Source: Candidatus Paraprochloron terpiosi LD05 (GTDB lineage Bacteria > Cyanobacteriota > Cyanobacteriia > Cyanobacteriales > Prochloraceae). From it: DNA of 64,000 bases. Location of the stretch: NCBI GenBank assembly GCA_018141785.1, contig CP073341.1, positions 2,651,422 through 2,715,421 of the forward strand. Direction: 5' to 3'. Position numbers and translations under genes: made by a program. This document shows, in pieces, positions 8,747 through 18,848 of this stretch. The notes under the pieces are model-generated. The model was not told where the DNA came from and did not search any database. It was given only the letters and a program-made list of their open reading frames with translations. Within the stretch, counting starts at the first letter, position 1; each line of letters starts with the position of its first letter.

Positions 8747-11449
8747 TTGAAGTCTACGAAACCCAGCTCTCTGCGGGAGCGTTTTAATATCTCCAGACTG
8801 GCGATCGCCCATCCTCGCTTAACAGTCTCTTTTTGGCTCGCCATCGCCGTAGCGGGTATATTTGCCTTCAGCAGTCTCAAATATGCCCTCTTACCAGATA
8901 TTACTTTTCCCATTGTGGTGGTTAATGCTCAAGTACCAAAGATGACTGCTTTGGAGACGGAAAAGAACCTGACACGTCCCATCGAAGCGCAAATGCAGTC
9001 TCTGTCTGGACTGGATAGGGTTCGTGCTTGGATTTATCCAGCTCAAACCCTCATTAATTTGGGTTTTGCTGTGGGAACGGACTTGAACGCAGCCGCAGAA
9101 AGGGTTGAGGAGGGACTCACTCGAGTAGATCTGCCCCCAGAAACTAGTCTTGAGACCATTAAAATTAACCTCAACGAATCCCCTGTCATTAGCTACGCTA
9201 TCGAGAGCGATAGCTATAGTTTGAGAGAATTAACCAAAATCGCTTCCGAACAAATTATCCCTCCCATTACCAGACTACCGGGGGTAGGCAAGGTCAATCT
9301 TTTGGGAGATGCCACTGATTTAACCACCCCCTCTTTTGTGCGCTTCAATGGGGCGAATGCTCTTGGTTTCCAAGTTATCAAGGAATCTGATGGCAATGCT
9401 TTGGCAGTAGTGAGGGAAGTGGAAGCAGCAGTCAAAAAATTGCAATTGCCGGGGGTTAAACTGACTTTAGCCCAAACTGAAGCAGATTATATCAAGGACG
9501 CAACCCAAGCAACCATCGACGCTTTACTACAGGCAATTGTTTTAGCTGTATTAGTGATTTTTCCCTTTCTGAGAAATTGGCGAGCAACCCTAATTGCCGC
9601 CTTAGCCATACCCATTTCCTTGCTAGGAACTTCTATTGTCATGGCGATGGCCGGATTTAACCTGGAAACCATTACCTTACTAGCTTTGGCTATCGTTATT
9701 GGTATTATTATAGACGACGCCATTGTGGATGTGGAAAATATCTCTCGCTACGTGGAAGCGGGGAAAAGTCCCAAAGAAGCAGCAATTTTGGGCACTGATG
9801 AAATTGGACTGACAGTTACAGCTTCTACTTTAACCATTGCCGCAGTGTTTCTCCCGGTTGCTTTTATGCCAGGAGTTGTGGGGCAGTTCTTCCAACCTTT
9901 TGGACTCACTGTTTCCGCAGCGGTGCTGATTTCTTTATTGGAAGCCAGGACTTTATCTCCAGTTTTGGCAGTTTGGTTCCTGAAGGAGAAGAGGGGTACA
10001 GGGAGAGAGAGGGTGAGTAGTTCAGGGGGAAAGGTTGCTGAATATTATCGCCGCTTGTTAGCATGGTCCCTCGATGATCGGGGAATTGTGGTACTCATAG
10101 CAATCATCAGCTTTATTGCAGGAATTGCTCTCATTCCCTTTATTCCTCAAGGGTTCATTCCTAAACTGGATCGAGGGGAGTTTAATATTGTCTATACCAC
10201 TCCTTTGCCTAAATTACCCAGTTCTTTTAAGGAGACAGAGACAGAGACAAGGTCATCCGCTGCAAATGCACCTGGTGATGACGGTACTTTCAGTTGGCTG
10301 GAGGAGTTAGCCACTCCTACCAGGCTACTATTGCGTAAAACCAGGAAAGTAGGGCAGGAACTTGAAGCAGTTGTTCTCAACTTTCCGGAAGTAGAATCTA
10401 CCTTTACTATTGCAGGAGTGCGGGGAGAATTTAATAAAGGGAGAATCTATGTCAAACTGAAAGACAATCGCCAATTACATACACAGGACGTCCAAACTCC
10501 AATTCGCAAGCGGTTACCCCAACTACCAGGAGTCAAGACTAGCGTCGAAGACATTCAATTTGTAGCTCAGGCAGAGGAAAAACCTCTCCAACTAGCCTTA
10601 ATTGGGGAAGACTTGCAACAATTACAGCAGATTGCCACCCAACTCAAATCCCAAATTGAGCAAATCAGGGGTGTAGTTGACGTCACTGCCACAGGGGAGG
10701 ATAATGTTGGGGATAAAATCCTCGCCATTGAGCATTTAAACGGTAAGCGAGTGGTGAAAGTAACAGGGAACCTAACGGGAGAACAAGCTATCGGAGATGT
10801 GACAGAACAGGCGATCGCTCTTGCTAAAGCTATTCTCCCACCAGATATTACCTTGGACTTAGAAGGTGACTCCGCCCAAATCGGCATAGTTGTTCGGAGT
10901 TTTGCTATCACCTTAGCCATTTCCGTAACTTTAATGCTCCTCTTTCTGATTTTACCCTTTGGCAGATTATTAGAACCCTTGGTAGTAGGTGCAACCCTAC
11001 CCCTCTCAATTGTGGGAGCTATGGTAGCATTGCTAATAACTCAAAGCTACTTCGGCATCATTTCCCTGATTGGGTTCATTTTCTTGCTGGGCTTGTTGGA
11101 CAAAAATGCCCTCTTGCTGATGGATTATATTAACCAACTGCGTAAATCGGGGATGAGTCGTAGATCAGCGATTTTGACTACAGGAACAGTACGTCTACGC
11201 CCGATTCTGATGACCACAGCCTCCTCTATTTTAGCTATGGTACCTATTGCTCTGGGTATCGGTCGCGGAGCAGAGTTACGTCAACCCATGGCAGTAGCCA
11301 TTATCGGTGGACTCATTACTTCTACCTTATTAAGCGCTATCGCTGTTCCTGTCTTTTATACCCTCTTAGAAGATGGGTGGCTAAAAATTACTGAAAAATT
11401 GGGATGGAATTACCGAGGTGCACAGGAGGACACAGATAGAACAATATAA
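8747..11449 (+). CDS. RND-family efflux transporter permease (HAE1/AcrB-like)
   Basis: 900 residues with the RND duplicated layout: TM1 near 25-45 followed by SLKYALLPDITFPIVVVNAQ, a periplasmic loop, TM2-6 (about 255-430), a second periplasmic loop and TM8-12. The essential TM4 acidic pair is visible in IIIDDAIVDVENISRY. It is 100-150 residues shorter than typical HAE1 permeases, with the first periplasmic loop apparently trimmed near NLLGDATDLTTPSFVRF and a low-complexity linker after the first membrane half. The start is TTG with no strong SD. No membrane-fusion partner is adjacent, so the substrate is unknown. Confidence 0.88.
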   Translation: MKSTKPSSLRERFNISRLAIAHPRLTVSFWLAIAVAGIFAFSSLKYALLPDITFPIVVVNAQVPKMTALETEKNLTRPIEAQMQSLSGLDRVRAWIYPAQTLINLGFAVGTDLNAAAERVEEGLTRVDLPPETSLETIKINLNESPVISYAIESDSYSLRELTKIASEQIIPPITRLPGVGKVNLLGDATDLTTPSFVRFNGANALGFQVIKESDGNALAVVREVEAAVKKLQLPGVKLTLAQTEADYIKDATQATIDALLQAIVLAVLVIFPFLRNWRATLIAALAIPISLLGTSIVMAMAGFNLETITLLALAIVIGIIIDDAIVDVENISRYVEAGKSPKEAAILGTDEIGLTVTASTLTIAAVFLPVAFMPGVVGQFFQPFGLTVSAAVLISLLEARTLSPVLAVWFLKEKRGTGRERVSSSGGKVAEYYRRLLAWSLDDRGIVVLIAIISFIAGIALIPFIPQGFIPKLDRGEFNIVYTTPLPKLPSSFKETETETRSSAANAPGDDGTFSWLEELATPTRLLLRKTRKVGQELEAVVLNFPEVESTFTIAGVRGEFNKGRIYVKLKDNRQLHTQDVQTPIRKRLPQLPGVKTSVEDIQFVAQAEEKPLQLALIGEDLQQLQQIATQLKSQIEQIRGVVDVTATGEDNVGDKILAIEHLNGKRVVKVTGNLTGEQAIGDVTEQAIALAKAILPPDITLDLEGDSAQIGIVVRSFAITLAISVTLMLLFLILPFGRLLEPLVVGATLPLSIVGAMVALLITQSYFGIISLIGFIFLLGLLDKNALLLMDYINQLRKSGMSRRSAILTTGTVRLRPILMTTASSILAMVPIALGIGRGAELRQPMAVAIIGGLITSTLLSAIAVPVFYTLLEDGWLKITEKLGWNYRGAQEDTDRTI

Positions 11450-11466
11450 CAGAGATTGAGTCAAAG

Positions 11467-14400
11467 ATGAAAAAAATAATTGCTTTTAGCCTATGGGGAT
11501 CTAACTCTCAATATACAATTGGAGCTATTAATAATGCTGATTTAGCTCGGATTATCTATCCTGGCTGGCTCTGCCGTTTTTATCAGGATACAACTGTTCC
11601 CGAAGAAATTGTCCATGATTTGGGGAAACGAGAAAATGTAGAATTAATTAAACGGTCAGCAGAAAATGATTGGCAAAGGCTTTTTTGGCTATTTGATGCT
11701 GCTGCTGATGACTCTGTGGAAATAATGATTGCCAGGGATACAGACTCCAGATTACATGAACGGGAAAAAGCAGCGGTTGATGAGTGGTTAGCCAGCGATA
11801 AACTGTTTCATATTATGCGAGATCATCCTTATCATTATTTCCCTATCATGACAGGAATGTGGGGGGTAAAAGGAGATTTATTAAAGTCTATAAAAGATTG
11901 GATCCATGAATATCTAGAACAACAAGATGTTAATATAATTCAACCTCGCCAACACATAGACCGAGAATTTTTAACTGAAATAGTTTATCCTAAAGTTATT
12001 AATAAAAGTTTAGTCCATGATGACTTTTTTAGCCTCAATCCTTTTCCAACACCTAGAAAAAATTCTGAAGAATATGTGGGTAGAGTTTTTGAGATTGAGT
12101 ATAATTCTGGAGACAAAGAAAATGACCAATTGTTAAAAAAAGCTCTGGAGCAACCTCAGGATACAACTATTCAAGCTATTCTAGCGAGAACCAAAGAAAT
12201 ATATGCAATTTTAATTTTGCAGATTACTCACAAAATATTATCAACAGGTAAATATGACATTGCTCACGAACAAATTAAGGAAGCACTGCGGTGTAGCCAG
12301 TCTGACAAAGTAAAAGAAGCATTAGTTGCTTTATTTTTGTCTAGTTCCAATAAGTTTATTTTTGATGCACCTCCTCTCCCTAACTTAAATGAAATAACTA
12401 AGCATATTACCTTTTCTGCCCCCGATGCGGCCCAAAAAAATGATGTTCAGGCAAAGGGGTTTGGTAAGTATTCCAGTTCTAAAGGGAAAAAGAAAAAAGT
12501 AAAAGAGAAGGCACAAAAGGTGAGTAAATTGTTCGCCAGTGCTGTATATTTCCATCAAAAAGAACAGTTAGAGAAGGCTTTGCCCATTTATCGGGAAATC
12601 TTAACCCTGGAGCGAAAACATAGTGATACTTTGGTGAATATGGGGGCTATCCTAAGAAGGTTGGGACAAATCAAAGAGGCAATCACCTGTTATCGTCGCT
12701 TCTTGAAACTGAATCCTAAGATTGGCGAAATTTGGTGTAATTTGGGCAATGCCTTGGAAAGTATAGGGAATATAGAGGAGGCAAAATCTGCATTTTTAAA
12801 AGCCATCGCTCTCAAACCCAATCTCGGTGTAGCTCACTTTCATTTGGGGCAAATTCTACACAACCAAGAAAATTGGCAGGAAGCGGAAAAGTACTACCGC
12901 CAAACCCTCAAGCTAAATCCCCAGTTTGTCATGGCTTATAACAATTTGGGGAATGTACTCGGCGCTCAGGGAAAAATCCAGGAAGCCATCTCCCAGTATC
13001 AGCAGAGCATTAAACTGCAACCTGACTATGCCGAAGCCCACTACAACCTAGGTAATGCTCTCAGGGAACAGAAAAATTACGAACCAGCCAAAACTTCCTA
13101 CCAACTGGCAATCAACTATCAACCAGATTTGGTGCCAGCCTATTTCAATCTGGGTATAACTCTGGAAGCTTTAGAGCAACTCCCTGAAGCTGAAGAAGCC
13201 TTCAAACAAGCCCTAGTGCAAGAACCCAAGCTCTCTGAAGCCCATATGCACTTAGCGAAATTAGCGAAAGAACGGAAGGATCTTGCCACAGAAGAAAAGC
13301 ACCTCAGAATGGCTCTGAATCTGAGAAAGAATGACGGGATTGCTCATACTTTACTCATCAATCTTGTCGCTCAAGGCAAGTCCCAGGAAGCAATTTCCCT
13401 GGTGGAAGAAAAAATTGCCCAATTCCCAGAAGATGCCGAGAGCTTTTACAACCTGGGGACACTCTATAATCAGTTGGGGCAATATGAAAAAGCCTTAACC
13501 TATTTGCACAAAGCCTTAGAGCTGGATCCTAAGTTGACCATGGCTTATCAGAATCTCGCTTTTGCCTATTCTCAACAAAGTCAATTCACCGAAGTCATAC
13601 GTGCTCAGCAAAAAGCCATTGAAGTGGATCCTAAAATGGTGGTACCTCACCTCAATCTGGGATATTCCTACTATAATCAGGGACATATCTTAAAAGCCAT
13701 CGATTGCTTCCGAGAAACTCTGCGCCTCGATCCCAATTTCCATCCCGGACATTCTGGGCTACTTCATACCCTCAATTTCGACCCCAATTCTACCCCTGAG
13801 GCGATCGCCCAAGCACATACAGAATGGGGAAAGCAATATTCCATCCCAGTAAAACAATATCCCAATCCCCGGGAACCCCAGCGCCCACTCAAAATCGGCT
13901 ATGTTTCCCCCGATTTCCGGCAACATTCCGTCAGCTATTTTCTTAAACCCATTCTGGAGCACCACTCGCCAGAGCAATTTACCGTTTTTGCCTATGCTAA
14001 CGTCGTTAAACCGGATGAAGTGACAGAACGTTTAAGAGCAATTGTCCCTCATTGGCGGGATATTTCTCAGGAAAATGATGCAGCAGTGTGTGAGCAAATC
14101 CTTCATGATGAGATTGATATCCTCATTGACTTAGCAGGACATACGGGAAACAATCGCCTTCCTGTTTTTGCCCAAAAACCTGCTCCCATTCAAATCTCCT
14201 ATCTTAAATATCCCAACACCACAGGTTTAGCCGCCATGAACTATCGTCTCACCGATTCATGGGCAGATTCACCGGGAACGGAGCAATACTACACCGAAGA
14301 GTTGATTCGTCTCCCTCAATGTTTCCTCTCCTATCAACCACCAAAAGATGCTCCCCCTGTGATTGAATTACCTGCATTGACTCACTCCGGAATTACCTTG

Positions 14401-14976
14401 GGTTCATTTAAAGCCTTAGTCACACTCACTCCTGAGGTGATTGCTATGTGGTCCAAAATTCTCCTAGCCCTTCCCAACTCTCGCATTTTGCTTCAATCTC
14501 CCTTCTTTGATGACAGAACCATTTGTAAACCCTATTTGTTCCAATTTGCCCAACATGGTATCAATCAGCAACGAATTTGCTTGCTTGGAGGGAGGAAGAA
14601 CCCCAGAGAACGTCTTGAATTCTATAGCAATATAGACATTTGTCTGGATACCAGTCCCTATAACGACATCCTCTCTAGCTGCGAAGCTCTGTGGATGGGA
14701 GTTCCAGTCATTTCTTTAATAGGTAAAACCCATGGGAGTCGAGTAGGCTATAGCTTGCTCAATGGGGTTGGGTTACCAGAATTGGCCACAAACAGTTGGC
14801 AAGAGTATATTGATAAGGCGATCGCCCTAGCCAGTGATTTAGACGGGCTCGCTCAAATGCGGTCAACCCTAAGACAAAAAATGGCTTCCTCCATTTTATG
14901 TGATGGCGAAACCTTTACTCGTAACCTAGAAGCCACCTATAGAGCTTTATGGGAACAGGAGTGTAGTAATTGTTAA
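11467..14976 (+). CDS. Glycosyltransferase-like/TPR/O-GlcNAc-transferase-type fusion (GT41)
   Basis: 1169 residues in three parts. Residues 1-230 resemble a small glycosyltransferase-like module with a D-T-D motif in IMIARDTDSRLHEREKAAVD and PIMTGMWGVKG. From about 350 to 760 run roughly a dozen TPRs (for example EAWCNLGNALESIGNIEEAK-type units). From about 800 to the end is the Glyco_transf_41/SPINDLY catalytic region: LKIGYVSPDFRQHSVSYFL, DLAGHTGNNRLPVFAQKPAP and ICLDTSPYNDILSSCEALWM. Such bacterial proteins are thought to glycosylate proteins in the cytoplasm. Begins 18 nt after the RND gene and may be cotranscribed. The target and sugar are unknown. Confidence 0.85.
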   Translation: MKKIIAFSLWGSNSQYTIGAINNADLARIIYPGWLCRFYQDTTVPEEIVHDLGKRENVELIKRSAENDWQRLFWLFDAAADDSVEIMIARDTDSRLHEREKAAVDEWLASDKLFHIMRDHPYHYFPIMTGMWGVKGDLLKSIKDWIHEYLEQQDVNIIQPRQHIDREFLTEIVYPKVINKSLVHDDFFSLNPFPTPRKNSEEYVGRVFEIEYNSGDKENDQLLKKALEQPQDTTIQAILARTKEIYAILILQITHKILSTGKYDIAHEQIKEALRCSQSDKVKEALVALFLSSSNKFIFDAPPLPNLNEITKHITFSAPDAAQKNDVQAKGFGKYSSSKGKKKKVKEKAQKVSKLFASAVYFHQKEQLEKALPIYREILTLERKHSDTLVNMGAILRRLGQIKEAITCYRRFLKLNPKIGEIWCNLGNALESIGNIEEAKSAFLKAIALKPNLGVAHFHLGQILHNQENWQEAEKYYRQTLKLNPQFVMAYNNLGNVLGAQGKIQEAISQYQQSIKLQPDYAEAHYNLGNALREQKNYEPAKTSYQLAINYQPDLVPAYFNLGITLEALEQLPEAEEAFKQALVQEPKLSEAHMHLAKLAKERKDLATEEKHLRMALNLRKNDGIAHTLLINLVAQGKSQEAISLVEEKIAQFPEDAESFYNLGTLYNQLGQYEKALTYLHKALELDPKLTMAYQNLAFAYSQQSQFTEVIRAQQKAIEVDPKMVVPHLNLGYSYYNQGHILKAIDCFRETLRLDPNFHPGHSGLLHTLNFDPNSTPEAIAQAHTEWGKQYSIPVKQYPNPREPQRPLKIGYVSPDFRQHSVSYFLKPILEHHSPEQFTVFAYANVVKPDEVTERLRAIVPHWRDISQENDAAVCEQILHDEIDILIDLAGHTGNNRLPVFAQKPAPIQISYLKYPNTTGLAAMNYRLTDSWADSPGTEQYYTEELIRLPQCFLSYQPPKDAPPVIELPALTHSGITLGSFKALVTLTPEVIAMWSKILLALPNSRILLQSPFFDDRTICKPYLFQFAQHGINQQRICLLGGRKNPRERLEFYSNIDICLDTSPYNDILSSCEALWMGVPVISLIGKTHGSRVGYSLLNGVGLPELATNSWQEYIDKAIALASDLDGLAQMRSTLRQKMASSILCDGETFTRNLEATYRALWEQECSNC

Positions 14977-15052
14977 GTTTTATGTCAATTGATTGACAGC
15001 TTGACAGATCCTCTGTATATTTGAAATCATGAGGAACTCAGGGAGCTGAACA

Positions 15053-15783
15053 ATGAGCAGCCACAGCCAAAAAATCACAGAAACCCAAGTAGCTTTACCC
15101 AAAGGCGGGGGAGCGATTAAGGGAATAGGAGAAACATTTCAGGCGAACGAGTTTACGGGAACGGCAGCCCTGTCTATTCCGATTCCAACCACACCTTGCC
15201 GGGGTTTTGAACCTCAGTTGAGTGTTGAGTATAGTTCGGGTGCGGGAAACGGGTCTTTTGGTTTGGGGTGGGCTCTGTCTATTCCTAATATTTCCCGCAA
15301 AACTTCCAAGGCAGTTCCTAAATATGATGGCAGCGATACATTCATCCTCTCGAATGCCGACGATTTAGTCCCAGTTAATAGTCAGACTCAAGGTAATTGG
15401 GAAATTACCACCTACTGTCCCCGCACTGAAGGATTATTTGCCAAAATCGAACAAAGGCGCGATCGCACTACGGGAGAATCTTATTGGCAGACGGTCAGTA
15501 AAGATAACGTAACGAGTATTTTTGGCAAAACAGACCAGGGGAGAATCTGTGACCCAGATAATCCTAGTCGCGTTTTTCAATGGCTTTTAGAAAAAAACTT
15601 TTGATGCTAAAAGCGATTATGTTATTTATGAATACAAATTAGAAAATACTGATAACGTTCCTAATGCTATTTATGAGGCAAACCGCAGGCAAACGGCTCA
15701 TAAATATATTCAAGGCATTAAGTATGGAAGCGAGAACCCCTTAGTCAAGGGTCAAAAAGTAAATTGGCATTTTGAACGAATGC
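15053..15783 (+). pseudogene. TcB-TcC toxin gene, 5' fragment (SpvB domain), frameshifted
   Basis: Starts with an ATG and encodes a SpvB/TcaC N-terminal domain (LPKGGGAIKGIGETF, then SVEYSSGAGNGSFGLGWALS). The frame closes at 15604 in a run of seven A; with six A the frame continues as TFDAKSDYVIYEYKLEN and on to GQKVNWHFE, where the IS605-type element begins. TcB forms half of the cocoon that encloses the toxic C-terminus of TcC in Tc toxins. The protein continues after the element at about 19726, but some 130-150 codons between WHFE and YTAFAPQEH appear to be missing, so the insertion was accompanied by a deletion. Confidence 0.8.
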
Positions 15784-16220
15784 GCGGCAGTCCCCACCCT
15801 CAGCGAAGCGGGGTGGGGAGGGGCGTCTTGAGACGCTAAATACTGTCGTAGTTTCTTTATGGGTGCACCGCCAGTAGAAGCTACGTAGTAGGAACCTGAC
15901 CAAAAGGGAACATCGGACCAGTAAAACTCTTTGAGTTCTTTTTTATATTCCCGCTTCATAGTTCTGCTTGTGGCAGCTTTCAGAGAGCCAACGACCGCTG
16001 AGATTGAGTTCCTGGGGTGAAAGTCTACCAACAGGTGGACATGGTCAGACTCGCCGGAAAACTCAATTAGCTTACACCCCATTTTATTGCAGACCTGATT
16101 ACACATGGATTCTATGCGAGTAAGCATTGAGGCATTAATGGCTTTTCTTCGATAATGTGTTACAAGTACAAAGTGCAGTAGCACACTAAAAACGCTATGG
16201 GAACCTTTTCGGGGTTTCAT
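15741..16220 (-). CDS. tnpA: IS200/IS605-family Y1 transposase TnpA
   Basis: 159 residues. HUH endonuclease with HVHLL in GESDHVHLLVDF (the metal-binding HUH motif), WSDVPFWSGSYYVAS, and the catalytic tyrosine region LRQYLASQ near 135. The N-terminal MKPRKGSHSVFSVLLHFVLV is typical. It cleaves and joins single-stranded hairpin ends and needs no TnpB to transpose. The reading frame runs about 25 codons past the family's usual end, through the left-end hairpin and into the host toxin gene, where it finds its stop. Divergent from tnpB, as in IS605 itself. Confidence 0.9.
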   Translation of the reverse strand: MKPRKGSHSVFSVLLHFVLVTHYRRKAINASMLTRIESMCNQVCNKMGCKLIEFSGESDHVHLLVDFHPRNSISAVVGSLKAATSRTMKREYKKELKEFYWSDVPFWSGSYYVASTGGAPIKKLRQYLASQDAPPHPASLRVGTAAHSFKMPIYFLTLD

Positions 16221-16253
16221 TTTGACAACCTACACCTAAACTGCTATAGTTAG

Positions 16254-17075
16254 GTGCGGCTCGAAAGTCGCAGTAGTTAGTGGGTAAAACCCCATGGGGA
16301 GTGTCTTCCCCGGTTCCCGCCCGAAGGAGCCCCAGCAGCAATGAGGGGGTTTCACAGCTAGAGGGTTAAATGGCTAAGTTTTCTATTAGTCCGATAATGG
16401 TAACGGCCTAGGGAAAGTCTGATATGGTGAGCATAAAGCGAAGCTTGCAGCCTCGTTAAGCAGGAAGAGTGAAAGCGGTACTGTTACACTCTAACCAAAA
16501 CGGTAAGCGACAAATGTGAAAGATGGAATTTAACTGTCATCGCGTAGACACCACGCCGCCGGGGTATGGAGCAGCCCGCCGTCAGACGTATCTAATTACT
16601 GTGGAACGAGTAAACCTCCACTGGGTCTGAGAAATCAGTAGGGAAGCTGTAAAGCGAACCAATTCCCAGGGGAGACAGGACTCTCCTAAGAAGCGAACGC
16701 TGCTAGGACGAAAGTTCAGGGGAATCAATAACCCGGCAGATAGGCAAATGTCTACTCGAAAGGGGAGCTGACGTAGGAGAGGGTGAAACGTAACGGTAAA
16801 ATCCCTTACCACTTGCGATTTTGCAATCTAAAAGTTGGAACTTGAAACTCAAAGCTCCTCATAAGTTAGAGGCGTCGGGCAAACGTCAATGGCGAGGAGG
16901 TTGGAATTTAAGGACTCAAAGCCCAATCTGAATGAGACCTGAAAGCCGATACAAGTAATGAGGAGTAAACGCGCCAGTTGAGTAGATGATACACCAGGAG
17001 CCGGGTGCTTGGAAACTTGCACGCCCGGTACTGTGAGGGGGAAAACCTGTAAGGGTCTACCTATCTCGACAGTAT
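16254..17075 (+). ncRNA. Group II intron A, ORF-less, between tnpA and tnpB
   Basis: Starts GTGCGGC (GUGYG consensus). Domain V is clear at about 16999-17032: GAGCCGGGTGCTTGG, GAAA loop, CTTGCACGCCCGGTAC, with paired arms. A domain VI-like stem follows and the intron ends ...CTCGACAGTAT, matching the end of intron C (...CCGACTAGTAT). No reverse-transcriptase ORF survives in its 822 nt, so splicing or mobility would need a maturase in trans. It lies in the short intergenic space of the IS605 element, sense to tnpB (in its 5' leader). Confidence 0.85.
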
Positions 17076-17370
17076 CCGACTCAACAGTTCTGATGCCAAC
17101 CCGCCGAATCACCTACCGACTCTATCCAAGCGCCTCCAGCTCAGGCAAGCTGCATTTGGCACGAAAAATGCACTGCGAGCTATACAACGCTGCTTTGGCG
17201 AATCGCAGAACGCAATATTGGCGGTTTGGACATTCGGTTGATTATTTTGAGCAGCAGAACTCTTTGCCAGCATTCAAAGAGGTCTGGCCAGAGTACAAAG
17301 AGTTAGGTTCTCATACCCTCCAGGCAACTTTAAAACGAGTCGATTTTGCCTATCAGCGATTTTTTAGAGG

Positions 17371-17391
17371 CTTGGGGCGGAGCGCCCCAAG
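17371..17391. repeat. 21-nt GC-rich palindrome inside tnpB
   Basis: CTTGGGGCG-gag-CGCCCCAAG, a perfect inverted repeat at the point where the outer tnpB frame shifts by an amount consistent with a net 20-nt insertion. One of several short hairpins found in the mobile elements of this window. Confidence 0.7.
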
Positions 17392-17454
17392 TTTAAAGCA
17401 AAGCGCCGTTACAGAGGATGGACATATCCAGACAGTGCTGGTTGGAAAGTTCAT

Positions 17455-18848
17455 CAAACGCGCGGGAGACCCCACCCTCAGTAAAACGCGATATGAAAGC
17501 GTTTTACGGGGTGGGGAGGGATAGCGCGCCATTATTTTAAACTTCCCCTTGACTTCTCACAAAATACGCGCTAATATGTAAAAGTACTTCAAAACACCCT
17601 AAAGAGATGGTACAACGCGCCTATCGGTACAGATTCTACCCGGATGCAGAGCAAGAGCAACTCTTACGCCGCACCTTGGGCTGTACCCGATTGGTATACA
17701 ACAAAGCGCTGGCAGCCAGAACTGAGGGGTGGTATGAAAGGAAGGAGCGGATAGGTTACACCCAAACATCCTCTATGCTAACCCAATGGAAAAAACAAGA
17801 AGGTTTAAAATTCCTGAATGAGGTGAGTAGCGTTGCTCTCCAGCAGGCTCTGAGGCATCTACATAGAGCTTTTGTTAACTTTTGGGCAAACCGTAGTCGG
17901 TATCCCAGGTTTAAAAAGAAAAGCAATGGTGGGAGTGCAGAGTTTACCCGTTCTGCCTTCAAATGGGCAAACGGACAGCTCAAATTAGCTAAGACCAAAA
18001 ATCCACTCAATATTGTGTGGAGTCGCCCTATTCCCCAGGGATGTGTTCCAACTACCGTTACTCTCAAGTTAGAACCATCTAATAGATGGTTTGTAACCTT
18101 CTTAGTAGACGACTCTACTGTAAGTGCACTTGCCTCCCAGTCAAAATAAAGTGGGGCTAGATATGGGTTTGAGTATTTTGGTTACCACTAGCAATGGAGA
18201 GAAAATTGCTAATCCACGCCATTTTAACCAGAAATTCAAAAGACTCAAAGCCGCCCAAAAGAGTTTGTCCAGGAAGAAATTAAAGTCAAATAATAGGCGG
18301 AGGGCTAGACTCAAAGTAGCGAAGGCACACGCAAAGATTGCAGATGCCAGGAGAGATTTTCTCCACAAGTTAACTACCAATCTGATTCGTGAAAACCAAA
18401 CGATAGTGGTAGAGGATTTAGCCGTCAGGAACATGGTCAAAAACCGCTCCTTAGCTCGTAGTATTAGCGATGCGAGTTGGGGGAATTCGTGCGGCAACTC
18501 CAGTACAAGAGTGAATGGTACGGGCGAGAATTAATCAAAATTGACCGCTTCTTTCCATCAAGTAAAAGGTGTGGAAACTGTGGCTTTATATTAGACAAGT
18601 TGCCATTGAATATCCGAGAATGAGAGTGTCCACAATGCAAGACAACCCATGACCGTGACATCAATGCGGCTAAGAATATTTTGGCGGCGGGAGCTCGCCG
18701 TGTCAGTCTGTGGAGCGAACGTAAGACCTGATAGACTTTGCTCTAAAGGGCAGTTGCGAAACTCTCGAAAGGGAAAGAAGCAGAAACCTAAGTAGTGATG
18801 CTTAGGAATCCCCACCCTCTGCGACAGCAAGGGTGGGGAGGATGTCAA
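17455..18848 (+). mobile_element. TnpB-only IS (IS1341-type) copy 1
   Basis: 1394 nt, from CAAACGCGCGGGAGACCCC to GGAGGATGTCAA. Ends were fixed by comparison with copies 2 and 3 and by the host tnpB, whose frame is restored exactly when this segment is removed. The left end has an imperfect hairpin around the CCCCACCC...GGGGTGGGG arms, the right end a smaller one (CCCCACCCTCTGCGACAGCA...). No target duplication, as expected for IS200/IS605. It lacks tnpA. The flank before the left end is TTCAT. Confidence 0.88.
17607..18795 (+). pseudogene. tnpB: TnpB of IS copy 1, multiply frameshifted
   Basis: Compared with intact copy 3 it has an extra T after DDSTV (frame lost near 18120), one G fewer in a G run near 18480, a Trp-to-TGA nonsense change near 18620 and an extra base near 18695. 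The first two lesions are shared with copy 2; the last two are private. The RuvC and zinc-ribbon motifs are still recognisable across frames. No intact protein can be made. Confidence 0.88.

Noticed and set aside
8686..8913. Minus-strand ORF of 75 codons over the RND start
   Set aside because: Overlaps the RND N-terminus, which has clear TM and RND motifs; shadow frame.
15590..15610. Programmed frameshift in the SpvB A7 run
   Set aside because: The gene has other inactivating lesions downstream, so decay or sequencing error is more likely.
16582..17112. Minus-strand ORFs across intron A
   Set aside because: No protein features; the region is structured intron RNA.
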